Shown: piece by piece, positions 24,257-35,900 of the stretch
How positions within the stretch are numbered: position 1 is the stretch's first letter
How the letters are laid out: each line of letters begins with the position of its first letter
Source of the DNA: Allodiplogaster sudhausi
Lineage: Eukaryota; Nematoda; Chromadorea; Rhabditida; Diplogasteridae
Assembly: GCA_945643635.1 (NCBI GenBank)
Contig: CALZFC010000279.1
Coordinates: 124,001-188,000, forward strand
Direction of reading: 5' to 3'
Length of the DNA: 64,000 bases
Program-made: the position numbers and the translations under genes
The notes under the pieces: model-generated
What the model saw: the letters and a program-made list of their open reading frames with translations, nothing else
What the model was told of the DNA's origin: nothing
Databases searched by the model: none

Positions 24257-25711
24257 GATCAGAGGAAGGAATTCTCTAGTAACTTGTCCCAAAATATCAA
24301 CTAGAAAATAATACGATGTCAACTAAAATATTTGTGATCGTTTTTCAGTATAGGCGAAAAATTTTTATCGGAACTTTGAATATTCCGTCGCTTGCCATTA
24401 ATGACATTCCTAACCTTATCAAAAAGCTGCTTGACAATTTTTCCCTCTAACCATACATAAGTGTGATTTCAGATTTGTTATGTACGTTTTCTATAAATGA
24501 ACCTAGGTTACTTTAAATGATCTCCTTCAGTTCAAATGGTACAAGTGGATAGGCTGTGAAATTCATCAGAAAAATGCATTTGAATACACAAGTATAAATA
24601 TTTTTTTAGCTTTTGAAACTACATACATCATGTCACTGGAAGCTTTCACAATAAAGGATGAGACGGATTAAATTAATAATTCACACTAGAGAAACGGTAG
24701 AAATGAAAAGGTGATGGTGTGTAACTCAGAACTATTGGATCTACCAAAGGCTAGACATGGACACAAGTCTGGACGAAATTCCTAAACATTGTGAAAACAT
24801 TTGTGAATCATATTAATTTCATCCATTCAACGGATTTCTTGTAAAGGAAAGAAAGCTCAGTCAGATGGATTATGCATAGATAGTCCTCTCGAATTCACGT
24901 GCTCTCTCTGTTCCGGCTGCTTGAAAGTGGCTTGCAACAAAATTATGGTTTCATGCAGACTTTCCGACATTCTTTCACTTTTTTATCCTTCGTATTTACA
25001 ATCAAATAACAACTCATCTGACGACAAAGGTTTTAGAGATAGATGGATTAGAGAAGTTGTCTATGGAGATTGGAGTATAGCGTAATTGTCTATAAAAAGA
25101 GGTCTTAGAGAAGAGATGTAGGACTGAAAACACTTTAATGTTTCAACTCTTACATCTCTTCTCTTACACCACTTTTGTTAGCAATCATGGTAGACCGCAA
25201 GCTTCATGTACAGCTTCTCAATTGTACAATGCTTCGGTGATGGCCCGCTCTCATTCGCGCGTGCTTCTTTCACGAAGAGAGCTGCGAAATAGCACGCGAT
25301 AATGCGACTCGCAGGGTGAACGCGGCAATTTGAACTTGGATTAATTATTTTCAATCGATCGTCCTTCTTAAAGAATTTAACAGTCATCGGGAAAACATTC
25401 TTTCAGCCTAAACTTGCAACCTTTTAAATACCAAAATGGTAGCTTAGTGCTCCTCCAACATTACAACCAAATTTATTGCGAATATTATTTAAATTTTTTT
25501 TGATCCTAAGGAATTCTTTACTTTACGATTTAATGTTGATATGTATGTATGTACATACATACATATGTATGCAAGCCCATGGTATTCGTTCGCAATCTGA
25601 CGTGCTGTTTTCAGGCAGCGGATTCACTAGCCCGTGAAATAGAACGGGAGAAGGACAAGGGAATCATTCACACTCCTCCTTTAAGGATTTGTGAAGGAGT
25701 CTAGAGCGGGA
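24257..25711. other. Intergenic region upstream of first chemoreceptor
   Basis: AT-rich. Holds a hairpin at 25101-25170, a block at about 24860-24905 resembling sequence upstream of the other receptor copies, a (TATG/CATA) palindrome at about 25540-25570, and an orphan exon-like frame at 25616-25705. No complete gene recognised. Confidence 0.45.
25101..25170 (+). ncRNA. Candidate miRNA-like hairpin
   Basis: Two arms of about 32 nucleotides (25101-25132 and 25139-25170) pair around a six-base loop. They include an uninterrupted 14-bp core (AGAGAAGAGATGTA with its complement) and a few mismatches near the loop and base. Size and shape match a microRNA precursor. The sequence resembles no miRNA I can name, and a short inverted-repeat relic would look similar. 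It could be read from either strand; plus is arbitrary. Confidence 0.4.
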
Positions 25712-27348
25712 ATGATCTCCCACACGGCACACGAGATCTTCTCGTACTCGCTGTGCGTCGTGGCTCTCTTCACGAATTCCCTGCTCATCCTTCTCATTCT
25801 CACGGACCGCGTCCGCTCCATTGGGAATTACCGCTTCTTTCTGCTCGCTTTTGCTGCTTCAGACATTGTCATCGCGCTCAATCACGCAATTACTTTGCCG
25901 GTGAGTGGTCGATGTAGAAAACTGCAGCGGATCGAGTGTGAATGGGGCATGGCTTCATCAAGAACAGAGAGTCATTACGAGGGTTGCAATCCACCGAAGT
26001 AAAGAATGAAAATTTTGCGACTCTGCAACAGTGCACAATGAAATTCTTTGGTTCTTCATGAAAAGAGGAAAGAGTTTTTCTCAAAACATTGAATTTTATT
26101 ACTTTAAGTACATTCACATGACATCTTTCGGCTACTTTTTCTTCCCTGGCAATAGCCAGCACTACTCCCGAACGGTGGCCCTTGTTCATGGCAACATTTT
26201 CGTCTTCCTCTTCTACCAAACATTCGTTCTCCTCTCATTCCACTTCATCTATCGCTACAAGGCAATCTGCAAGCAAGTTTAAAATTTAATAGGACATGGA
26301 TTTATACACATATGTACATACTATATATGTATGTACTTTTCAGCCCTCCGATGCTTTCGTTCCTTGATAAAATGACTCGTTTAAAAGTGGCTTTGTTAGC
26401 GACTTCGATCAGTTTGCTCTACTCGGTCGGAATACTGATCTCCCTTACACGCTATCTGCCACACGAATTGGCTGAGAAGGTATTCCTGGGGAATCCATCA
26501 CTTTACAACACTGGGAGGAATTGCAGATGTTCGCTAAAGTGGCTATGGAACATTATAATCTGAATCTCACGCAAGTCGGCTATCTCGGCATCGTCTTCTA
26601 TGTTAGTTAAAATCTCCATCGTAAATTAGACACTTTTTATCCAGGACAAGCTGGCAAAGTATTTCATAATAATAACTAATAATACGTAAAGTATCCTGGA
26701 TCTCTTGGAGTGAAGCTTTCCCGAGTTCGAATTGACCCATTGTAGATCCCGCTGGAGGACGGCAGCCGTGACTGGCAGTGGCTATCTCTTCTCTCGGTCG
26801 GAGGCATCTTATGCTTCTTCAGCGCCACGGTATTTGTCATTATCTTCTGCATTGTCCAAATCGTGAGAGAAATGATGAGAGCGCGAATGTTGCCATCCAC
26901 TCAACGTTTCCAGCAGCAGCTCTTTCGCTCACTTCTCATTCAGGTTCCGACTTCAGTAACAACGTCATCTTTGTTTCATTCATTATTTGTTTCAGAGTGC
27001 CGTCCCGTTCTTTTTCTCTTATCTCCCACTCTCACTAATCCTCATTCCTGCAATCATCGGTTAGTGAAATTCACGAGATCATTTAGAATTGATATCCTCG
27101 ATTTCCTCGCCTCTTCACAATGAGAGATCCTAGGCTGGGATCTGGGCGACCACGGAATCGAGTTGATTATGACTCCGGGAATCTTCCCGGCCCTGGACCC
27201 TATCCTGATCATCCTCTTCGTGGCCTGCTACCGGAGGGCGTTGGTGGAGGCCGTCAAGCGCGTCTTCTGCACCTCTTCCGTTGTTTCCCCTGTCGGCTAC
27301 TCTGCTTTCTCCATGTCCTTTACTCAATCGAATGTTGCGAAAAAATAG
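25712..27348 (+). CDS. Chemosensory 7TM receptor, str/srj type (copy 1)
   Basis: Putative nematode chemoreceptor of the Str superfamily. Seven exons: 25712-25900, 26109-26272, 26344-26479, 26527-26601, 26746-26943, 26996-27059, 27134-27348. TM1-TM2 exon reads MISHTAHEIFSYSLCVVALF ... IGNYRFFLLAFAASDIVIAL; exon 2 has HFIYRYKAIC; exon 5 has QRFQQQLFRSLLIQ; exon 7 has the family signature PALDPILIILFVACYRRAL. The frame stays open through all junctions if intron 2 uses a GC donor (TGCAA/GCAAGT at 26273) in place of GT. A GTG-led frame upstream of 25712 is not needed; the ATG matches the start in the sister copies. Intact in this reading. Confidence 0.85.
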
Positions 27349-28768
27349 CGGCAAATATTCCTGCAGAAAGACAACGAAAAAAATGTCTATCATCTACATT
27401 ATTTAGTACTTTTCATTCAACATGCATACATGGTTTAACAACAGAATTTGTGCTTATCTATCATTTGAATGTGATCGAAGCCTCGCCGCAGCACAGATTA
27501 CATATGTAGCTACGGTTTTGAAATGAACTTCTCACAGCTTATATATATTTTATCACAGAATTAGAACTGAATGAATTGGCTATTTCCATTGCAACGCAAG
27601 AATATTTAGGCCAGGCCGAAAACTCGGCGGGCTTAACTGTGGGAAATTTGTTCAAAAATTTCGGTAATTCAAGAATTATGTCAGGAAAATGGAGCATGCT
27701 ATGTGAAGTGAAGTTGACATTAAAATAGAATGTGCATACATACATGAACTACATATTTGATTCACATCTACAATTGTGCTGAATGCCAAGCTCATTTAAA
27801 GGCATGTTTGCATATAATTTGTTATGATTTTGTTTTTTTATTAATTTCATCTTCATTCCTCAGCATGCACAAGAAAAGTTGAGGCGGATTATATATTAGG
27901 TGTTTAGTAAGATGAAAATTCGGGACCATGTCAAAACAGCAACGACATTTGCGCTAAAAGTGTCGTAACTTTCTTCATTGTTATCGCAGACGGATACAAT
28001 TAGCACCAATCAATTTCTCTTTACAAGATATATCCAACGATAGCACTTTTGTGACTGAAGCTTAAAAATTTCAAATTTTCAACTTTTTTGCCTGCTGTCC
28101 AAGCACTGCGAAACCTATATGGTTCAATTCATCTCAATGAGAGCAATCGCGCGGAATATTGGTTGAACCCGTACGATCACCCTGAACAAAGTTATGGGAT
28201 CTTTGTGCAAATGTCGTTGCTGTTTTGACACGGTCCCGAAAATTCATGTGATGCAGATGTATGTATGTGTATATATGTGCGACAATAGTAATCATGATTT
28301 TTACAAAATACTGCAAACCTACCCACGGATGAAGCTCCCACGCTCGGCTTTAGCATTTTCGATTGCTTGAATTTCGTCAATGAAAGATCAGTTAGATTAT
28401 ACATGCAGGAGAATAAAAACTATGCATAAACATCCTTGATTGATAACTCTCAAATTCACATGCTATTTCATCTCTCACAGCTTGGAGTCCTTTGCAACGC
28501 GTGCAATAAAAGGCAGGGTTGCCGACAGCAGATTCAGACGTTGGTCACTTCATCTCTTTATTCTACGAAACCACCCTATCATCTCCCTCTTTTTATTGTG
28601 AACTAAGTCAACAACAAAACTATCCATGTGATCGAAGGCGAAGGCAGATTATAAAGATGCGTGTGATACGAAAGGATTTATATTTGGATTTAAAATCGCA
28701 TTCGCTTTCTTGGTTCGCCGCATTCCAACAACCGCTTTTCTATTTTGTTATAGAATCCTTGACCAGTA
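27349..28768. other. Intergenic region between receptor copies 1 and 2
   Basis: Holds an inverted-repeat element (about 27919-28247) and, from about 28300 on, sequence shared with the region upstream of copy 3 (31860-32270). No gene found. Confidence 0.45.
27919..28247. mobile_element. Small non-autonomous inverted-repeat element
   Basis: The arm at about 27919-27960 is nearly the exact reverse complement of the arm at about 28203-28247, over about 42 bases (core TGTCAAAACAGCAACGACAT and its complement). About 240 bases of AT-rich sequence lie between. No transposase frame and no clear target duplication, so the superfamily is unknown. Confidence 0.6.
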
Positions 28769-30440
28769 ATGATCTCCCACACGGTACACGAGTTCTTCTC
28801 GTACTCGCTGTGCGTGGTCGCGCTCTCCACGAATTCTTTGCTCATCCTTCTCATTCTCAACGACCGAGTACGTTCCATTGGGAATTACCGATTTCTGCTT
28901 CTCGCTTTCTCTGCTTCTGACATGCACTCAATCACGCGATTACTTTGCCGGTGAGTGGTCGACTTATTACTACATACATTTACACAAGGGAACGGTAATA
29001 AAAAAAATCTTAATGAAACAATTCCTTTAAGTACATCCACATGACATCCTTCGGCTACTTCTTCTTCCCAGGCAACACCCAGAGCCACTCTCGATTTCTC
29101 TCCCTTGTCCACTGCTATGTCTGGGTCTTCCTCTTCTACCAAACATTCATTCTGCTCGCTTTCCACTTTTTTTACCGCTACAAAGCAATCTGCAAGTAAG
29201 ACAAAGTGTATTCAAAAAGTTTGATTGGTGTTTTCTTGAATTTTTTTTTCACCAACGGCCATATTTAGCCCTTCCATGTTGCAATTTCTAAATCGCATGA
29301 GTGGATTTAAAGTAGCTCTTTTGGCGACTTCCATCAGCGTGTTCTACGCTGTCGGGGTTATGCTCTTCGCTATTCGTTATTTGCCACATCCATTGGCTGA
29401 AAGGGTTTGTCATGTTTTATCTCCGATTCGTAATTAAAAATATGTCTCTGTTTGACTATCTAAGAATTGTATTTGCTTGCAGATGTTTGCTAAAGTTGCC
29501 ATGGAACAGTACCATTTGAACATGACTCAGCTCGGCTATCTCGGCATCGTCTTCTACGTCAGTTTTATCTATTCTAGCAAAAGGGCCTCCTTTCCAACTG
29601 AACCGTTTTCACATCGTTGAATGGCATTTCCAGAGAAGACTAAATAAAACAAACTAAGCTTCCACTGCAGATTCCCCTGGAGGACGGCGGCCGTGACTGG
29701 CAGTGGCTGTCTCTTTTGTCGATCGGGGGCATCTTCACGTTCTTCAGTGCCACGGTAACATTATCGGCTTCTGCGTCGTCTGCATCGCGCGAGAGATGAG
29801 GAGAGCACGGATGCTGCCCGCCACTCAGCATTTCCAACAGCAGCTATTTCGCTCGCTTCTCATTCAGGCATTATTTTTCACACCAAGTACAAGGCCACAA
29901 GGGTATTTTATTTTTAATACTTATCGTTTATTTCAGTGTACGACGATCCAATCTTATTCTTTTTGTAATATATACTTAAAAAAAAACTTATTCAGTTCGC
30001 TCATTGAATTTATAGGACAATAAATATAACTTACGGCTGAGTGTTTTACTTACAGTAAAATGCAAAAGAGATGATTTCAGAGCGCAGTCCCATTCTTCTT
30101 CTCCTATCTGCCACTCTCCACAATATTTTTAGCGGCGATTATCGGAGAATATTGAATATGCCTGTTTGTGGGAAATTGTTAAAGACCATGTTGGTTTTGT
30201 CATCAAACTACAAACTCTTCATTAGGCTGGGATCTGGGCGACCACGGAATCGAGTTGATTATGACTCCGGGAATCTTCCCGGCCCTGGACCCGATCCTGA
30301 TCATCCTCTTCGTGGCCTGCTACCGGAGGGCGTTGGTGGAGGCCGTCAAGCGCGTCTTTTGCACCTCTTCCGCAGTCGCTGCAGTCGATTCTGCCTTTTC
30401 CTCCACTCCCACCTCTGCAGCGCATAAAGAAAACAAGTAG
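28769..30440 (+). pseudogene. Chemosensory 7TM receptor pseudogene (copy 2)
   Basis: Same seven-exon layout as copy 1: MISHTVHEFFSYSLCVVALS at 28769, HFFYRYKAIC-type exon (about 29030-29195), LSG/FKVALLATSISVFYAVG exon (about 29270-29405), MFAKVAMEQYHLNMTQLGYL exon (about 29483-29560), exon 5 (29671-29868), exon 6 (about 30081-30145) and exon 7 (30228-30440). Three breaks: relative to copy 1 about 7 bases are missing after FSASD in exon 1, about 4 bases are missing in exon 5 after the SAT codons, and the exon 6 donor is GA where copies 1 and 3 have GT. Exon 7 is intact and almost identical to that of copies 1 and 3. Not likely to make a full receptor. Confidence 0.8.
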
Positions 30441-30731
30441 TTCTGTCCCCAGTTTGCAATAAAATTCAAGTGAACAGAATTTGGATTAAAGTGTCGAACT
30501 GTTCCCAATGTTCAATGCATATATACATATATGTACATGTATTTCTATTACCTGAAGAAGCGGATACCTATAATTTGATTATTATTTTCGCAGATCCATG
30601 CATTCATTGTCCGACATCTGAAAGTTTTCATGTATTCTCAAAGCTTTGAATTATACCTGCAGCACTTCATTGACCTTACTCACATTTGTAATAATTTTTG
30701 ATGAAGTGAAGTTAGGAAAGAAGAGGATGTT

Positions 30732-30813
30732 GTGGTCGATAGCGGCTGTCTCCTCAGCCATGGTGCGCGCAGCTCGCACCTGGCGGATCAAGTCACGCAA
30801 TCGCATCGGGGTT
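30732..30813 (-). pseudogene. Fragment of gamma-adaptin exon 2
   Basis: The minus strand encodes [20 protein letters not shown], then E, matching residue for residue the apg-1 exon at about 39863-39975 on the plus strand. The match begins at an acceptor-like CAG followed by AACCC, as in apg-1, but about 8 bases are missing before CCGATGCG. Similarity fades after about 27 codons. It is isolated and inverted relative to its parent, about 9 kb away. Confidence 0.8.
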
Positions 30814-30908
30814 CTGCCACACAGAATAACTCATCACTACTTCATACTATACACTATTAATAGCTAGTTACTGTTACCGAGTTTTTTACTGTTATCTTTG
30901 CCCGACAG

Positions 30909-30944
30909 GGTGGCATAATTTCATCACTTTTGAAATTATGACAC
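30909..30944. repeat. Short perfect-type hairpin
   Basis: GGTGGCATAATTTCA pairs with TGAAATTATGACACC with one mismatch across a loop of about six bases. Function unknown; probably too short for a miRNA precursor. Confidence 0.5.
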
Positions 30945-32901
30945 CTTGCCTGAGAGAGAGAATTGATAACTTGCCTTACGGCAACAACAAAAAATAGTAC
31001 AAGGAGGGCAAGAGGGACCACTCAATATGAGCGTAAGAAGTCGGACTGACTTATGAAGTTATGAGTGCATCATAATTAGAATGCAAGGGTAAATATGAGG
31101 TGCGGATTATAATTACATAGTAAATAACCAGTATAAAAAAAGTATGCAAATGAAAATAATGTACAGTGCGACGATTCCCAACGTACAAATTCTTCCGCTC
31201 TCCTCCCTCTACTTCTCCTTGTCAGCGAATGCAGAGCCTTCTTTTCCATACCGGTCCCCAATCAAAGCAGCAACCGCTTCAGACGAAGCAAAAAGCGTGT
31301 CACTTCTCGCCCTCGTTACATGCTTGTCCTCTATCATCCCCCGACTCTCTTCTCAACCTCATCATCTCTCTCACGGCCCATTTCCTTCTTCTATCTTCCT
31401 CCATTCCCATTACTCCTCCTCCCCTCCTATCAATCTCAACTAGCCTCCTCTCAACTAGCGGTCACTTTTAGCACTATTATCGCATCATATTTACCCCATT
31501 CACGTCTCTATCCTTACACTGTTTAATGCCAGATAAGTTCAGTTGATTTGTTGCTTATAATTCATTTAGTTATATTTGTAGTTTTTTCTCATCTCTTTCT
31601 ACTTACAATTAAGGCTAATTTTATCTTATTGCTGTCCAATTAGACTGCATTTTTAAGGGGACTTTTACACGTTTTACATTGTCTGCCTGGCCCTCCTAAT
31701 CTTCAGTCATCTTATCGCCACAGTGAAACATCATATTTGCTATGCGGATTATACATATGCATGTACGTATGCATGTACATAGTAAATAATCAGCATAAGA
31801 TCAGCAACAAATGTATGCCAATTCAAATGTATTATGCGAAAATACCCGAGATTATTTCAGAATAAAGCAAACCTAAGCACGGATGAAGCTCCCACGCTTG
31901 GATTTAACGTTTGTAAATCACATGAATCCAATGTTATGTCAATGACAGATCAGATGGATTATACACGCTTGAGAATAAACAAATAAATGTACATACATAT
32001 ATCCTTGATTAAGCACTCTCAAAGCTGTTTCTTCTCAACATCAGCTTTAAGTGTTGCAATACAAGGAATGTCTGCAGGCAGCAGATTCCAGCGTCGGTCG
32101 CTTCATTCTTTTATCTCCCTTTTTTTATTATGAACGAATTAAAAAAAAACAACCATATCAACGAAAGCAGATTATAAAGATTTTTGATAATCGAAAAGAT
32201 TTATAGCTTACTTTTAAAATCGCATTTGCTATCTTACCATTAGTTTGTCGCCTGCCAACGCCTCTTGAAGTTGTTACGTGGTCGTGGAAGGTTTACTTTG
32301 ACTTTTATTTTGAAAAGATTTTTATTATGCCAACTGCGAAGTTTCATATACAGGAAGTACCTTACTAGACCTTCTCTCACTATGCATAAAAATGTAGATG
32401 CTGTTTCTATTTATCCTACGTTATTATTTTAAATAAATTAAAACTAATGGTAAATATTGATCAGCATGAATTTGAAGCCAATTAATTGATCGCTGTTATG
32501 TTTGTTTAAGAATTAAAAGACGAAAAAAGGATAACAAAAAAACAGTAAAAATAATATTGAAAAATTAAATGGTACAATTATGTATGCTCATTGATCCCAA
32601 TTCTCCTCCCAATTGCTTAATTGTCTTCCCACTGCCTCTAAACCTCTCTACTCAAGAGAAAGTGAAGGTCAGCATGCCCGCTGATTCCGTCTTTGCTTGC
32701 AAAACAAGGCCGGGCTGGGCACCTTCTGCAGCGGAATTTTGACGGTGGTTGCCCCCGCCCCCAACTCTTCACCTCTCCTCACAGTGTCGTTTAATTTCGG
32801 TCTCTCTATCAAGGATCTTTTCATGATATCGCGGTTTTAATATACTCAGCTTGGTGGCATTATCATATTTAAAGAAGTAATAAATTAAGCCTTAAGTAGC
32901 A

Positions 32902-35900
32902 ATGATCTCCCACACGGCACACGAGATCTTCTCGTACTCGCTGTGCGTCGTGGCTCTCTTCACGAATTCCCTGCTCATCCTTCTCATTCTCACGGACCGC
33001 ATCCGCTCCGTTGGGAATTACCGCTTCTTTCTGCTCGCTTTTGCTGCTTCAGACATTGTCATCGCGCTCAATCACGCAATTACTTTGCCGGTATGCGGTC
33101 GACTTATAAAATGGTTGCGGTTCGAGATTGGGGCTTGAATTCATGAAGAACAGAAAGAGTCATAACGAGGATTACAATACGCCTAAATAAAAAAAGAAAA
33201 TTTTGCGACTCTGCAGATTCAAAGTTCTTCTTGAAAAGATTAAAGAATAATTTTTTTTAACTTGAATTTTACTACTTTAAGTACGTTCACATGACATCTT
33301 TCGGATATTTTTTCTTCCCTGGCAATAGCCAGCACTACTCCCGAACGGTGGCCCTCGTTCATGGCAACATCTTTGTCTTCCTCTTCTACCAAACATTCGT
33401 CCTCCTCTCATTTCACTTCATCTATCGCTACAAGGCTATTTGCTAGTGAGTTTGAAATTTAATGGAAAATATATATCTGTACATACATGCATATATGTAT
33501 GTGCTACGGTTTATCAAATGAGAAATGAGATTTTCAGCCCTCCGATGCTTTCGTTCCTTGATCGAATGAGTCGACTAAAAGTGGCTTTGTTAGCGACTTC
33601 GATCAGTTTGATCTACTCGCTTGGAATCGTGATCTCCGTTACACGTTATCTACCAAACGAATTGGCAGATAAGGTACATATGCCACGGAAACTTTACAAC
33701 ACTATGAATGGCCAGAGACGGTGATTTGAGAGATAGAGAATATCTGCATAGCAGCGTTGCCACCACGAACCAGTGAAAAATTTGGATATTGAGATGAATA
33801 TTTATATATTTCTCTTTCCCAATTCTGTAGTTTACAACCAGTACCAACTGGTGTTCCTTCTAATTGTAGATGTTCGCTGAAGTGGCTAAGGAACATTACA
33901 ACCTGAATATCAGACAGCTCGGGTATCTCGGCATCGTCTTATATGTTAGATACTTTCGAAAGCAACGCATTTTATAATAGCGAAAATTACAATGCTCAGA
34001 AAATAAAATAGGGTGGATCTTGTGCGCGCAGGAGCAAGAGGGAGGGCGGAAAAGGAAGGATAGCAGCCTCTCGGGGTCTTATGCTCCTTCTGCCTCTTGA
34101 TTCTTGCCTCCTGACGCTGACTCTGTGCTCGTTTATTTATTTATTTATCGTACACGAAATTAAAATTATCGATGTGACAGCACAAATATAAGAATAAGAA
34201 AATGTCGTCTGAATAGGTGCAGCTACAGAGAAAATTAGGGGAAGGGAGGGGGAGGGGTAGGGATCGGCGCACACGAGTCGCACCAAGCCGGGGGCGCCAC
34301 TGTCCGGCCTCGTCTTTGCCAGAGACGGTACAAGCTGGAGGAGGAACAGCAGGGGGGTTGACTCGCGATTGCCGATGAGGACTTAGAGTTGGTGGTGGTA
34401 ATGGAGTTGGAAAGGAAGCTTAAATACCGCTAACTTTTGTTGCATTAATCCTATCAGCCAAAGAATCGATAGAAATCAAAACATTACGGGCGATATTAAT
34501 AGAGGAAGCAGAGAGAAAAGTAAGAGGCAAACAAGGATACCATCTAGATGTGCGAAAAGCGAAGGAGTGCATTAGAAGATCTGACTTAGTAATGGGAATA
34601 TGAAACGAAAACACTGATCTACGATTTGTGCATGGCTTAAAAGAATAGAAGAGTGAAATAGGAGACGCCAAAATCATATGTAATAACTTATAAGCAGTAA
34701 TGAGATCAATCTCAAGCCGTCTACGATAAAGAGATACGAGATTGAATAATAACAGTCGGTCAGTGTAAGAAGGAATATTTCTAAAATTGATCTGGAACAT
34801 ACTGCAACGTACATATATCTACTAAAAACTTTCTGTACATTCTCTAATAATCTAATCTGCATAATCCTAAAAGGAGACCAAACCGGCGAGGCAAATTCTA
34901 GTATTGGGAGAACAAAGCATTTATAAGCTCGAATATAAGGCTGTGAAAAATTAGACTTCAAAATTCTAAAGAGTTGCTGCTGTAAACGTTGAGTGGCTGA
35001 CAGCATTCGCGCTCTCCTCATCTCCCGCACGATTTTGACAATGCAGAAGATTATGACCAAGACCGTGGCACTGAAGAACGTGAAGATGGCCCCGATCGAT
35101 AGAAGAGACAGCCACTGCCAATCACGGCCGCCGTCCACTTGCGAGATCTACAAGAAGTAAATTCGAACTCATTCGATGCAAGAGATCTGTGCGCGCAGGA
35201 GCAAGAGGGAGGGCGAAAAAGGAAGGATAGCAGCCTCTCGGGGTCTTATGCTCCTTCTGCCTCTTGATTCTTGCGTCCTGACGCTGACTCTGTGCTCGTT
35301 TACCTGTTCCGTATCAACAAAGAGAGCCTTTAAACTTTAATAGTTTATTAAAGTAATCTTAGATAGGAATCTTAGAATAAGGAGACACGGTGGAAAGTGG
35401 ATCAACAAAACTTCAACTCGTCGATAAATACCAATTGTAGATCACAAGGAAGGATGAGAGCGAGGGAGAGAGTACGATGAATCTCGTGAGAGATGAGATG
35501 AGAAGTAACGTAGAAGAACTCCTCGAAGATCTCTTCTTCCTCTTCAAGGATCTAAGATTGCTTTAATTGACTCTTAAAGTTTAAAGGCTCTCTTTCTTGA
35601 TACGGAACAGGTAAACGAGCACAGAGTCAGCGTTAGGAGGCAAGAATCAAGAGGCAGAAGGAGCATAAGACCCCGAGAGGCTGCTATCCTTCCTTTTCCG
35701 CCCTCCCTCTTGCTCCTGCGCGCATAGATCTCTTGCATCGAATGAGTTCGAATTTACTTCTTGTAGATCTCGCAGGTGGACGGCGGCCGTGATTGGCAGT
35801 GGCTGTCTCTTCTATCGATCGGGGCCATCTTCACGTTCTTCAGTGCCACGGTCTTGGTCATAATCTTCTGCATTGTCAAAATCGTGCGGGAGATGAGGAG

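Larger units (their letters stand above)
30441..32901. other. Intergenic region between receptor copies 2 and 3
   Basis: Holds 3'-flanking sequence shared with copy 3 (about 30540-30720 and 36460-36630), a gamma-adaptin exon fragment (30732-30813), a small hairpin (about 30909-30944), two related blocks with GCGGATTATA and ACATAGTAAATAA (about 31100-31150 and 31745-31800), a pyrimidine-rich stretch (31190-31480), and upstream sequence shared with copy 2 (31860-32270). No gene seen. Confidence 0.45.

Noticed and set aside
25178..25387. 69-codon minus frame near the hairpin
   Set aside because: No motif, no partner exons, no conserved context.
34674..35138. Apparent receptor/reverse-transcriptase fusion gene on the minus strand
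   Set aside because: It lacks all other receptor exons; the fusion is a by-product of LINE DNA abutting an inverted exon copy.
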